Of a stretch of DNA of 37,173 nucleotides, positions 23,192 to 31,415 are shown in pieces (within the stretch, counting starts at the first letter, position 1; every line of letters starts with the position of its first letter). The stretch is from Silvibacterium sp. (GTDB lineage: Bacteria; Acidobacteriota; Terriglobia; Terriglobales; Acidobacteriaceae), in NCBI GenBank assembly GCA_030037215.1, contig JASHRS010000293.1, positions 1 to 37,173 on the forward strand, given 5' to 3'. Position numbers and translations under genes: made by a program. The notes under the pieces are model-generated. The model searched no databases and was not told the DNA's origin. It worked only from the letters and a program-made list of their open reading frames with translations.

Positions 23192-23725
23192 TCAGGCCGT
23201 ACGTCTCGCGCGGCCCGATGCCATCTCGCGAACCTGGTTGAGGAACATTGCGCGCTGGAAGCCATCAAGGCTTGAAACCAGCGAGGCGATCTCCGCCAGG
23301 AAGGGATCGGACATGATTGCGTTTACTTCAGAGTGCCGGCGACTGCGCGCATCGCGCAGAAGAAGGCAGATGTCCACTTCAAGCGCACTGGCAAGCCGTT
23401 CAAGTGAGCTGAGTGTCGGCATTGCCTTGCCGTTCTCGATTTTTGAAATGTAAGTGCGAGGAACGTTCATGCGTCCGGCAAGCTGGCGCTGGCTCAGATT
23501 GCGCGAGCCACGAACGTCGCGAACAGCGCGCGCCACATCAATGCCTTCAGCCTCGGACTCAGGTGATGGGGTTACCAACTGCGGCTGCAGTGGTTCCGGT
23601 TCTTCTATTTCAAGGGGTTTGTGACAGCGCCGGCAGAGCGAATTCGCTGTGCGGAACTGCACCAGGCTGCAATGTTCGCACCTTAAAACTTCACGTGCCT
23701 CGACAGTTGCCAGGTTAGTTGCCAT
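23192..23725 (-). CDS. XRE-family regulator with N-terminal zinc ribbon
   Basis: 177 residues. The N-terminal 40 residues hold CEHC and CRRC (Cys16, Cys19, Cys31, Cys34), a four-cysteine zinc ribbon. A Pro/Glu-rich linker follows. A Cro/C1-type HTH lies at about residues 65-125, with NLSQRQLAGRMNVPRTYISKIENGKAMPTLSSL. The C-terminal 50 residues are helical (FLAEIASLVSSLDGFQRAMFLNQV). It should bind DNA; the zinc ribbon may bind metal structurally, sense redox state, or contact another protein. Target genes are unknown. It is leftward, 80 bp before the flavin-reductase-like gene. Confidence 0.9.
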   Translation of the reverse strand: MATNLATVEAREVLRCEHCSLVQFRTANSLCRRCHKPLEIEEPEPLQPQLVTPSPESEAEGIDVARAVRDVRGSRNLSQRQLAGRMNVPRTYISKIENGKAMPTLSSLERLASALEVDICLLLRDARSRRHSEVNAIMSDPFLAEIASLVSSLDGFQRAMFLNQVREMASGRARRTA

Positions 23726-23811
23726 ATTGTCTGTTACGGAGTGCCAGAGCAGGCTCTCCAGCGAGACAACGCGAATAGTCGCGTTACTTCGCTATTTGTG
23801 AGGTTGCACCG

Positions 23812-23829
23812 GGGTACCCTTTTTGTCAA
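23812..23829 (-). promoter_or_regulatory. Possible promoter/operator of the zinc-ribbon XRE gene
   Basis: A perfect leftward TTGACA (23824-23829) is followed by the palindrome GGGTACCC (23812-23819). The gene starts at 23725. A palindrome inside the promoter spacer would suit autorepression by an XRE protein. No good -10 hexamer stands at the expected 16-18 bp, so this is tentative. Confidence 0.28.
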
Positions 23830-23944
23830 GTAAAAACTGTAAGTAATCTCCCAAAAACCGGAAAAAGCCGGAGAAAACCGAAACTGGATCCATTTCACTA
23901 TCAATGTACTGTAGTCGTGGAATTCATAGAGGAAATGAATTTCG

Positions 23945-23984
23945 AAAAAGGCACTGCCACCACGCCTTCGGCGTAGCGGCAGTG
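23945..23984 (-). terminator. Rho-independent terminator of the TonB receptor gene
   Basis: CACTGCC (23952-23958) pairs with GGCAGTG (23978-23984), and inside it ACGCC (23962-23966) pairs with GGCGT (23970-23974) around a TTC loop. Read leftward, the stem is followed at once by C and five T residues (23949-23945). It lies 22 bp past the receptor stop at 24007. Confidence 0.85.
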
Positions 23985-24006
23985 AAAGACAGCTTTGCTG
24001 CGTGCT

Positions 24007-26301
24007 TTAGAAATGGAAACGGTAGCGAAACTCTCCGTAAATTTGCCGTGGGTCATTCCAGTGAAATCCACCGAAGGTCAAACTGTTATCCAACTGCACG
24101 CGGCGGTTTGCCACATTCAGCGCGTTTGCGGAAATGGTGTATTTCTCAGCGAAGGTCTTGCCGACGGCCAGATCGAAGGTTGTGTGGCCCGGAAGATATG
24201 GGCCAGGATATTGTGCCTGAGGCGTTCCATACAAGCCGTTGGTAAAGCCTGAGCCATAGTAAACGTTGGTGGAGGCATAGGCCTTCCACGGCAGAGTGCC
24301 GTTGAAGCCCACATTTAAGGTGTTTCTCTGATCGTGGTCCACTGGCGAGAGTCCCGGCGGAATATCGAGTGGGCAAGCCGAGGTGATCGGGGCTGGGCAG
24401 ATCAGGCCCCCTGTGATCGGCGAGGTTGCCTGCGCGATCTGGTTCGCATAGGCAAGGTGAAACTGGCCATGGTGAAAGACGTCGGGAGAGTGCAAGGTGA
24501 GTGACCACCCTTGAATGACCGCCGAAGCCCAGGTGATCGGCCAGAAGATATTCGATTCACCGATGTTGTTGTGGTCCAGCCAGTTCTCCGCCCTGGTCTC
24601 ATAGTTATAAGCGGACAAGGTCCAGTTGTGGTACGGAATCGTGATGCCATATTGCCATTGGATATCCCGCTCGCCGTGGAGAGGAGCAAAGGTAAATTTC
24701 TGGCCGTTTGCCAGATCGAGCAGAGGGCCGGTTGCAGTAACGAGAGGTGGGGCCTGGTAATAGTACCCATAGAAGCCCTGCAAGACCCAATTCAACCGTG
24801 GGATCTTCAATGCACCACCAACACGAGGATCAGTTGCGTTCTCTGAAATGGTTGCGTTGAACTGGCTCAGGCGAAGGCCGCCGATCAAGGTAAACCATGG
24901 CGTCACCTTGAATTTGTCGTTGATGAACTCGTCGACCAACCCACCATCCACTCCTATGGAAGAGGCGGGAACGTTTGGCGTACCGTCGGTGAAATAGTTA
25001 TTGAAGTAGTTGTATTGGTGCTGGAAAAAACTGTAGATGCCAGCTTGAAGATCATTCTTCCTGAAGTTGTAGTTCAGCGCTGTCTGCATACCCACGTAGT
25101 TGGCGTCTTGATTGACCGTTGAGATGACAGGATAATCGTTTGGTCCACCCTCATAGTCGGCTCCGTTGTAGTGGTAAAAGGGAGAAACCGTTAGAAGCGT
25201 GTTGGGGTTGAAGGTGTGTACCCAGGAAAAAGTCACATAGCCATCGGGCTCGACTTCGGCATCGTGCAGGCCGTAAGACGGATAAACCTGGTTGCCGATT
25301 GAGTTGGGGTCGGGGTCGATGGGGATCTGATAATAGTCCCGTCGAAGCGAAGTCACCAGGCGATATTGGTTCTTCGGGTCGGGATTGAAAATGAACGTAG
25401 CGAATCCACCGAAGCCGTTTACCGCATCGTTAATCACCTGAGGAACGGGGGTCTGGAGCCCATAATTGCTGCGGTTCCCGTTCAGGCTGGCATAGTAGGC
25501 GAACCGCTCGGTGTGCCCTCCACAACCGATCTGATCGTCAGTTTGGTAAAAATTCCCAGCGGTGAGAACGAGATCGCAGTCTCTATTACTCTCAAAACCA
25601 GTTCGCGGCACTACATTAAAAACTCCATAGGTGCGATCTCCATAATCGGCGTCGTAGCTGCCGCTATACACTTCAAGATAGTCGATATCTCGCGGCAATA
25701 TCTGCGGCCCCAGATTGGTCGCGATATTGGTGTTGGGAATAGGAACGCCATCGATCAGCCAGTTGACCTGATGGCCGCCCATCATGTGCAGCATATCGTG
25801 CGTTACATACGAGGCGGGTACATAATCGGTGATCATCTCCAGCCCGTTGGTACGATCGGCCCCCGGGGTTTGTTGAATGTTGGTGCGGCTCACCAGGGTC
25901 GTCGGGGTAACACTGTCCGTCGTCGCCTCCCCAACGGTTTCCGGCACGACGACGTTTTCTCTCTCGCCTTCGATGGCCAATTGGAAATGGAGCACCGGAC
26001 TGGTGTCTGACTCAACGATTACATCCTGGGTCAATTGCTGAAAGCCCTTTGACGTTACAGCGACCGTGTAATTGCCGATGGGTACCGAAGTGAATTCAAA
26101 TTCACCGTTATCGTTGGAGTCTTCCGATTTTGTCCAGTCTGAGTTTTGAGCCTTCAAAGTAATGTGTGCTCCTTGAACGGGCCGGTGCTGAGGATCATGA
26201 ACGACGCCACGAACGGAACCGAATATCGTAGCGTAGGCGAGCGTGGCAGCGCAGAGCCACAACGGCGCCACAAGTTTCAAAATCACAGATCTTAAGCTCA
26301 A
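24007..26301 (-). CDS. TonB-dependent receptor with carboxypeptidase-regulatory-like N-terminal domain
   Basis: 764 residues. A signal peptide (LKLVAPLWLCAATLAYA) leads into a CarboxypepD-regulatory/CnaB-like domain of about 90 residues (GSVRGVVHDPQHRPVQGAHI, GNYTVAVTSKGFQQL). A plug follows (MITDYVPASYVTHDMLHMMG, INWLIDGVPIPNTN-like stretch, QILPRDIDYLEVYSGSYDADYG), then a long beta-barrel ending FRYRFHF with the terminal Phe. TTG 26301 is chosen because GAGGAGG stands exactly seven bases upstream; longer starts have no RBS. It is preceded on the same strand by a Cys/His-rich exported protein (101-bp gap) and ended by a clear terminator. The substrate is unknown, but a metal or metal complex is suggested by that neighbour. 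It is not obviously sugar-related. Confidence 0.93.
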   Translation of the reverse strand: MSLRSVILKLVAPLWLCAATLAYATIFGSVRGVVHDPQHRPVQGAHITLKAQNSDWTKSEDSNDNGEFEFTSVPIGNYTVAVTSKGFQQLTQDVIVESDTSPVLHFQLAIEGERENVVVPETVGEATTDSVTPTTLVSRTNIQQTPGADRTNGLEMITDYVPASYVTHDMLHMMGGHQVNWLIDGVPIPNTNIATNLGPQILPRDIDYLEVYSGSYDADYGDRTYGVFNVVPRTGFESNRDCDLVLTAGNFYQTDDQIGCGGHTERFAYYASLNGNRSNYGLQTPVPQVINDAVNGFGGFATFIFNPDPKNQYRLVTSLRRDYYQIPIDPDPNSIGNQVYPSYGLHDAEVEPDGYVTFSWVHTFNPNTLLTVSPFYHYNGADYEGGPNDYPVISTVNQDANYVGMQTALNYNFRKNDLQAGIYSFFQHQYNYFNNYFTDGTPNVPASSIGVDGGLVDEFINDKFKVTPWFTLIGGLRLSQFNATISENATDPRVGGALKIPRLNWVLQGFYGYYYQAPPLVTATGPLLDLANGQKFTFAPLHGERDIQWQYGITIPYHNWTLSAYNYETRAENWLDHNNIGESNIFWPITWASAVIQGWSLTLHSPDVFHHGQFHLAYANQIAQATSPITGGLICPAPITSACPLDIPPGLSPVDHDQRNTLNVGFNGTLPWKAYASTNVYYGSGFTNGLYGTPQAQYPGPYLPGHTTFDLAVGKTFAEKYTISANALNVANRRVQLDNSLTFGGFHWNDPRQIYGEFRYRFHF

Positions 26302-26401
26302 AGCAATGCCTCCTCGCCGCGATAGTACGCGGCGAATCCGTATCAATAACTGTTACGAACAGGGAGCGGATGCTGGATAGCATTCGCTCGTAGAGTGCCT
26401 G

Positions 26402-26770
26402 TCAGGCAACTGGTAAAGGAGGGCCACGCTTCTGTCGGGTGCGGTCAAACGAGATGCGCAACTGCGCTTCGACCTGCGGAGCAGAGGTGGGATGGCGGAC
26501 TATTCCTGCGAAGATTGCAGATGGGGCGGATGGAGTAAACGACGGCAGGACCACGATTGCAGGAGGAGCAACCGAGTACGGACACTTTTCGTTTACCATG
26601 CGCCTGGATTGGTTTGGAGAAGTCTCCATGGCCATCATGGAGCAATGGTGCTTGCCGTCCCTGCGGCAGCAAATCGGCACGCCGGCTTCCGCTGAGCTTG
26701 CGCCCAGGAACGGCAGCGCAAACGGGAGCCCCAAAAGCATCAGCAGCGAGATGGCCAGCAGGCGGCGCAC
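26402..26770 (-). CDS. Small exported Cys/His/Met-rich protein (DUF2946-like)
   Basis: 122 residues with an N-terminal signal peptide (LLAISLLMLLGLPFALPFLGASSAEA). The mature part opens with CCRRDGKHHCSMMAM: Cys34, Cys35, His41, His42, Cys43 and Met45, Met46, Met48, with a further Cys63. The C-terminus ends RGPPLPVA. The cluster of soft-metal ligands and the RGPP end resemble DUF2946-like proteins often found beside TonB receptors and linked to copper handling; this family name is from memory and should be treated as probable. The start codon is GTG 26770 without a strong RBS. It lies 33 bp after the VWA gene and 101 bp before the TonB receptor, all leftward. Confidence 0.72.
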   Translation of the reverse strand: MRRLLAISLLMLLGLPFALPFLGASSAEAGVPICCRRDGKHHCSMMAMETSPNQSRRMVNEKCPYSVAPPAIVVLPSFTPSAPSAIFAGIVRHPTSAPQVEAQLRISFDRTRQKRGPPLPVA

Positions 26771-26803
26771 GAAGTCATTATCGCACGCAGGGTTTCAGTC
26801 GGG

Positions 26804-27922
26804 TCAGTCTCCGGCGTAGTAGCCCTGCCGTGTCTGCACGGTGAGGTCCTTTTGCTTCGCCGTCAGCGTGATCTTGTGATACCCGGAATCTGTGCTTTGT
26901 TTGTCCGGCGTATATCCGAGCATGTACTGCGCACGCAGCTCGTCTGCAATGGTCGCATAAATCTGATCGACGGAATTCTTTTTATCTACCTCAAACATTC
27001 TCCCGCCGGTTTCAGTGCAAATCTGCTCCAGAACTTTCTTTCCGTCGATTCGTGAGCCCTCGGTAGGGCGCTGCCCACCACCCCCACCACCACCGCCCGG
27101 CCAACCGCCTCCGCCACCACCCGGGTAGCCGCCTCCTGGGTAGCCACCGCCGCCCATGCCTATATGGCGATGGCTTGGGTATCCGCCATTATTGCCGCCG
27201 CCACCCTCCTCGCCCTTGAAGTAAATGGCATATACAACGGTGTTTGCGCGCTGTGCGGATTCAATGGAAGAAAACAGCGATTCCTTGCTGCCGCGGTCGA
27301 CGCCGTCGGTCAGCACGATCAGTGCCTTACGGTCCGGTTGCTTCTTCATGATTTCATCGGAGGCCAGATAGATGGCATCGTATAGAGTCGTTCCACCGCC
27401 AAAATGACGGGCGCCGCCACTGCCGGTATCCTGTGGGTCGCTGGCGTTGCTGAACTGAGGTGCTCCAATCTGGTCCATTGCGGCGCTCAATTTGCCTTTA
27501 TCCGCGGTGATATCCGCGAGCAGATCGACTTCGCCCGCAAACTGGATTAGAAACGCCCTGTCATGGGCATTTGTCATCATCTGATCGAGGAAGTGTTGAC
27601 TGGCCGAGCGCTCGGAGTCGAGAACATTGCGCTGGCTCATGCTGGTATCGACCAGAAGTCCGAGCGTAAGCGGAAGGTTCGTGTCATGGTTGAAATACTT
27701 GATTACTTGCGGACGTCCATCCTCGGTCAGGCTGAAGTCATCCTTTGTGAGATTCGGGACAATGGCTCCATGCTTATCGCGTACAGTGACGGCCATCGTA
27801 ACGACCTTCACATTCACCTGCAAAGTTTCAGTTGGAGCCGGTGTCTGGCTTTGAGCAAACAGAGGAAGTGTTAGCAGCGGTGCAAGTAAGACGCTAAGGG
27901 AATATCTGCGGCGAATCGTCAT
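26804..27922 (-). CDS. VWFA-related (acidobacterial type) exported protein with glycine-rich insert
   Basis: 372 residues with a signal peptide (MTIRRRYSLSVLLAPLLTLPLFAQ). A short beta domain (VKVVTMAVTVRDKHGAIVPNL, then DDFSLTEDG) precedes a von Willebrand A domain with the MIDAS DTSMS (Asp92, Ser94, Ser96) and LTDGVDRGS. This layout is the VWFA-related domain seen in many copies in Acidobacteria. About 45 residues near 236-285 are almost pure Gly with Pro, Tyr and Trp (GGGGYPGGGYPGGGGGGWPG), inserted inside the VWA fold. The function of the family is unknown; metal-dependent protein binding in the periplasm is the usual suggestion. I chose ATG 27922 for the signal peptide. ATG 27961 would add 13 residues. 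Neither has an RBS. Confidence 0.88.
   Translation of the reverse strand: MTIRRRYSLSVLLAPLLTLPLFAQSQTPAPTETLQVNVKVVTMAVTVRDKHGAIVPNLTKDDFSLTEDGRPQVIKYFNHDTNLPLTLGLLVDTSMSQRNVLDSERSASQHFLDQMMTNAHDRAFLIQFAGEVDLLADITADKGKLSAAMDQIGAPQFSNASDPQDTGSGGARHFGGGTTLYDAIYLASDEIMKKQPDRKALIVLTDGVDRGSKESLFSSIESAQRANTVVYAIYFKGEEGGGGNNGGYPSHRHIGMGGGGYPGGGYPGGGGGGWPGGGGGGGGQRPTEGSRIDGKKVLEQICTETGGRMFEVDKKNSVDQIYATIADELRAQYMLGYTPDKQSTDSGYHKITLTAKQKDLTVQTRQGYYAGD
27060..27215. repeat. Low-complexity glycine/proline-coding tract in the VWA gene
   Basis: On the plus strand, runs of CCACC, CCGCC and CACCACCGCC recur across this stretch; on the coding (minus) strand they read as GGN repeats for polyglycine with interspersed PG, YP and W. 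Such triplet-rich tracts can expand or contract by slippage. Confidence 0.75.
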
Positions 27923-28021
27923 AGGCGTGATAAATGCGCCGAATTGAACCAGCGCACTCATTAGACGACAGGGCGAAAGATTTTGCCGCGAGAAATCCCG
28001 GTCTGGTGGAGAAACAGTTTG

Positions 28022-28477
28022 TCAGTTTTGAATGATGTGGGTCGAAGCGAGCGTATTCGCTGCTGGAACTGGGTTTGGTGTGGTCGCTGCCGCTGTTATA
28101 CCGGCTGGAGCGCCTTCTGCGTTATGGTCGGGTCCGAGGCCAAGCTGGATCAGTGCACGCGAGTCGGGAGTGAGCTTGGTTTGCCAACCGTGGTCAGCCT
28201 GATACTTCTGCATTGCGGCTTCGGTTTGAGCATCCCATTGTCCGCTTGGGCTGCCTGTCAGGTAATTCTGACGAATGAGGGCTTGCTGTATCTCTGTTGC
28301 ACGCTCCGGATCAATGCCACGCTGTCCACGAACAGCTGTATGCTTCGCCTTTCTTGAGAAGACCCTGTGATGATGATGCCCGGAAGTGGGAGCCCGATGG
28401 GTGCGGCTGGCAACGGCTGAAGTAGCCGTCATCGCAGCCAATAAAAAGAATGCCTGGCAGGCTCGAACTGAAAGCAT
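28022..28477 (-). CDS. Exported peptidoglycan-binding domain protein
   Basis: 151 residues. A signal peptide (FFLLAAMTATSAVA) is followed by a basic His-rich linker (TSGHHHHRVFSRKAKH) and one peptidoglycan-binding-1 domain: ATEIQQALIRQNYLTGSPSGQWDAQTEAAMQKYQADHGW. The C-terminal 45 residues are Ala/Pro/Thr-rich and disordered. No catalytic domain is attached. It probably docks on the cell wall. AGAGG lies eight bases before the ATG. It stands alone on the minus strand between the VWA gene and the degP/degQ-like gene. Confidence 0.86.
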   Translation of the reverse strand: MLSVRACQAFFLLAAMTATSAVASRTHRAPTSGHHHHRVFSRKAKHTAVRGQRGIDPERATEIQQALIRQNYLTGSPSGQWDAQTEAAMQKYQADHGWQTKLTPDSRALIQLGLGPDHNAEGAPAGITAAATTPNPVPAANTLASTHIIQN

Positions 28478-28583
28478 GCAGAAACCTCTGGGGGAAATAA
28501 ACAGTATGACTCATCTTCATCATACCGGACCCGCAATTGGCCAGAGCCTAATGCGGATCGAAACAAATTGCAACATAAAAGTA

Positions 28584-28612
28584 CCGGCCCTCTGTTACCC
28601 TTCGAGGGCCGG
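28584..28612 (-). terminator. Terminator-like hairpin after the DegP/DegQ-like protease gene
   Basis: CCGGCCCTC (28584-28592) pairs perfectly with GAGGGCCGG (28604-28612) around an 11-base loop. Read leftward it is followed by TACTTTTATG, a short T-run. It lies 27 bp past the protease stop at 28639. Confidence 0.7.
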
Positions 28613-28638
28613 CATTGTTACTTTAGTGTAATGGCGTT

Positions 28639-30288
28639 CTACGGAAGTGTTCCACCTCGATAGAAGCTCCCAGCATTTGGCGCTTGAGGATCAACGATCT
28701 CAAAGGCCACATCATCTCCCGACTTGAGCCCGGCAACAATCGTCCGGAAATCATTGACATCGTGGATCGGATGCCGGTTGATGGAGACGATGACAACGCC
28801 TTCAGCCAGGCCAATTTCGTCCGCAAACGAACCCGGCTTTACCGACTGAATCAGGACACCGTGGAGCCCTGCAGGCGCGCCTTGGGGTAGATCGCTTACC
28901 GAGATTCCCAATTTGGTCTGGGCATTCTCAGACCCTCCGTTCTGGTTGGGATTGTTCTCGCCACCTTGACCGCTATTGAGGGCTTCCAGCATCTTGTTCC
29001 GGTCGCCTACAGTTACGGTCGCGTTCATCTGTTTACCGTTGCGGATAAAGCCGAGTTGGATCGTTGTTCCCGGTTTGCGCGCCGAGATGATGTTGACCAG
29101 GTCGTCGCCGTCCTTCACTGGCTGTCCATCCACTGTCGTGATGATGTCGCCAGCTTTGAGTCCGGCCTTGTCTGCTGCGAAGCCAGGCTGCACGCTGCTG
29201 ACCAGCACGCCATTCTTGAAGCCGTACACATGCGCCACTGCTGGCGGCAGGTTTGGCTGGAAGGTTATGCCGATGCTACCGCGGACGACTTTGTGATCCG
29301 GTCCGATCAGATCGTTATAAACATTGATGATGGTATTGGCCGGCATTGCGAACCCGATGCCCGCATATGTGCCGGACTCGGTGTAGATTGCAGTGTTCAT
29401 GCCGATGACTTCGCCAGCCATGTTGAGCAGCGGCCCTCCCGAGTTGCCGGGGTTGATAGCTGCGTCAGTTTGAATAAAGTGCTGATATTGACCAGCAGTG
29501 CCTGGGTCGATCGTACGGTTCTTCGCCGAGACGATTCCTGCAGTGACAGTCTGTGAAAGCGTGAACGGACTGCCAATGGCGATCACCCAATCGCCCACCT
29601 GCGCGCCGTCAGAGTTGCCCATCTTCACGGTCGGCAGAGGATGATCGGTCTGAATTTTCAGAACAGCAATATCGGTCGCTTTATCGGTGCCGACAACAAC
29701 TGCGGGACGACCCTGCATGAACCCTTCGTCTGGATCGGTTGAGAGCCGGACCCAGATTTTGTCAGCCTTATCGATCACATGATCGTTAGTGATGATGTAG
29801 CCACGTGGATCGACGATAAAACCGGAGCCGAGCGACTCACGCTCCTGACCTGCCTCATCCTGTCCCCCATTTCCAGGCATGCCGCCGAAGAAACGGTTGA
29901 AGAAATTCTGAAAATCATCCGGACCACCCTGGTCCTGGTTGTCGTCCCCGTTTCCGTTGTCTGGTGGCTGTTGCTGCCAGAACGGCGAGTTCGTGAAACC
30001 ACGCCCGCGATGTCTTTCTGACGATGGAAGCGTAACGGTGCTGATGTTCACCACTGCCGGGCCGACTTCCTTGGCGATGCGCGTAAAGTCAGTCGAAAGA
30101 TCGCGCGGCGCGGGAATTTTGAGCGGAGTCGCATCTGAGGTGTCGATCTTCGATGTCTGTTTCTCTTCCTGGCCGTGCACGCCGTGAGCGATTATGGAAC
30201 CAACAAGGATGGCGGCCGAAAGTGTGGCGAGAATAGTAAATGTTGAAGCGAGACGGCGGTAGCGAAGCCGTCCTAAGAGAGATTTCAT
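28639..30288 (-). CDS. DegP/DegQ (HtrA)-family periplasmic serine protease
   Basis: 549 residues. An N-terminal hydrophobic segment (FTILATLSAAILVGSIIAHGV) acts as signal or anchor. A linker rich in Gln, Asp and Gly (about 85-145) precedes a trypsin-like domain with His170 in ITNDHVID, Asp206 in KATDIAVL and Ser283 in NPGNSGGPL. Two PDZ domains follow, near 325-420 (LVSSVQPGFAADKAGLKAGDIITTVDG, seen in parts) and near 455-545 (VLIQSVKPGSFADEIGLAEG). It should degrade or refold misfolded envelope proteins. The long Q/D/G-rich LA-like loop is usual in acidobacterial homologues. It is monocistronic, with a hairpin terminator 27 bp downstream. Confidence 0.94.
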   Translation of the reverse strand: MKSLLGRLRYRRLASTFTILATLSAAILVGSIIAHGVHGQEEKQTSKIDTSDATPLKIPAPRDLSTDFTRIAKEVGPAVVNISTVTLPSSERHRGRGFTNSPFWQQQPPDNGNGDDNQDQGGPDDFQNFFNRFFGGMPGNGGQDEAGQERESLGSGFIVDPRGYIITNDHVIDKADKIWVRLSTDPDEGFMQGRPAVVVGTDKATDIAVLKIQTDHPLPTVKMGNSDGAQVGDWVIAIGSPFTLSQTVTAGIVSAKNRTIDPGTAGQYQHFIQTDAAINPGNSGGPLLNMAGEVIGMNTAIYTESGTYAGIGFAMPANTIINVYNDLIGPDHKVVRGSIGITFQPNLPPAVAHVYGFKNGVLVSSVQPGFAADKAGLKAGDIITTVDGQPVKDGDDLVNIISARKPGTTIQLGFIRNGKQMNATVTVGDRNKMLEALNSGQGGENNPNQNGGSENAQTKLGISVSDLPQGAPAGLHGVLIQSVKPGSFADEIGLAEGVVIVSINRHPIHDVNDFRTIVAGLKSGDDVAFEIVDPQAPNAGSFYRGGTLP

Positions 30289-30454
30289 TTCAGGTCTAAC
30301 CTCGTATCTTCAGATAGCAGTGGTTAATGTGCCGTCTAGGCGCGGCGTCCATCTTCCAGTATAAATCGGCTGCGTTTTTCGGGTTTTTTGCGCCTCTTGC
30401 GGTTTAGACGCAATGCGGTGCAAAACTGTCACAGCCTCCGAAACATCCCGGCTC

Positions 30455-31387
30455 TTATGTTTTGGGACCACCTACCGGAGCAGTCTCATGCGCTGTGGGT
30501 TGGATGCGTGAGGGCAGCAGCTCGGTTAAACAAATTCCACCCAGGATCAACAGTGCGCCGCACCCTGAGCGGAGGCCAAGTCGTTCTCCCAGGATGACCC
30601 AGGAAGTGAGCCATGCGAATACCGGCTCCAGCGTAAACAGCACCGCCGTATGTGTGGCAGGCAGAATCTGCTGTGCCCAGCTTTGGACAGTAAACGCAAC
30701 CGCAGTGGCCAGAACCGCTGCGATTATCAGCGCAACCACAACCTTCATGCTCCAGTGAATGAAAGGCCGTTCGAATACCGGCATGCTGAGGGCGATGAAA
30801 ATGGCGGCAAAGCCCACTTGCAGCAAGGCAAGTTGTTCGAAACGAACACGAGGGGAAAAATGCGCGAGAGCCAGTACATGACAGGCAAATCCAAGAGCGC
30901 ATGCAAGAGTGAGAAGATCGCCTGTGTTCACCGACCGGAAGTCCAGGCCCGCATGTGCGGGAGTGGTGAGAAAAACGATGCCGATGAATGCAAGTAAAGC
31001 TCCGATGAAAGCATTCCATCGTGGCGCATGGCTGCCTGCTGGGCGCAGCCAGGGAATCGCAACGAGCAATGGCACGAAAATCACCGTCATCCCTGTGATG
31101 AACGCTGACTTCGACGGCGTAGTCAAACGCAGTCCTGCTGTCTGGAACTGGTAACCGGTCGCGAGAAACAGACCGGTTATGCCCCCGAAGAGCAGTGTGC
31201 GACGGTCAATGTGGCCGATATGTTTGCGGTAGAGCAATCCAAGGCACACTGCGGCCAGTGCCATGCGCATGAAATTGAACAGTAGTGGCGAAACATCGGC
31301 AAGGGCATCCTTAATGAGAACAAACGTCGTGCCCCAGACAAAGACAACTCCAAGCAGAAGCAGATGCGCTTTGGCTGAGCGGGACAT
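30455..31387 (-). CDS. EamA/DMT-superfamily transporter
   Basis: 310 residues with about ten hydrophobic helices in two EamA repeats. The first begins LLLLGVVFVWGTTFVLIKDAL and contains SPLLFNFMRMALAAVCLG; the second ends TLEPVFAWLTSWVILGERLGLRSGCGALLILGGI, the usual DMT signature. Members export amino acids, metabolites or nucleotide precursors. The substrate cannot be told. It follows the methyltransferase-like gene by 28 bp on the same strand, so they are likely co-transcribed. Confidence 0.93.
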   Translation of the reverse strand: MSRSAKAHLLLLGVVFVWGTTFVLIKDALADVSPLLFNFMRMALAAVCLGLLYRKHIGHIDRRTLLFGGITGLFLATGYQFQTAGLRLTTPSKSAFITGMTVIFVPLLVAIPWLRPAGSHAPRWNAFIGALLAFIGIVFLTTPAHAGLDFRSVNTGDLLTLACALGFACHVLALAHFSPRVRFEQLALLQVGFAAIFIALSMPVFERPFIHWSMKVVVALIIAAVLATAVAFTVQSWAQQILPATHTAVLFTLEPVFAWLTSWVILGERLGLRSGCGALLILGGICLTELLPSRIQPTAHETAPVGGPKT

Positions 31388-31415
31388 GGCAAAAGACTAG
31401 CAGGCTGCGAAATGG

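Noticed and set aside
27060-27215. CRISPR-like or tandem repeat array.
   Set aside because: The repetition is a GGN codon tract coding for glycine in frame with the VWA gene, without spacers or unit length.
30289-30454. A sigma-E-type promoter ahead of the DegP/DegQ-like gene.
   Set aside because: TATACT and TCTGA pieces occur, but no GGAACTT-like -35 lies at the right distance.
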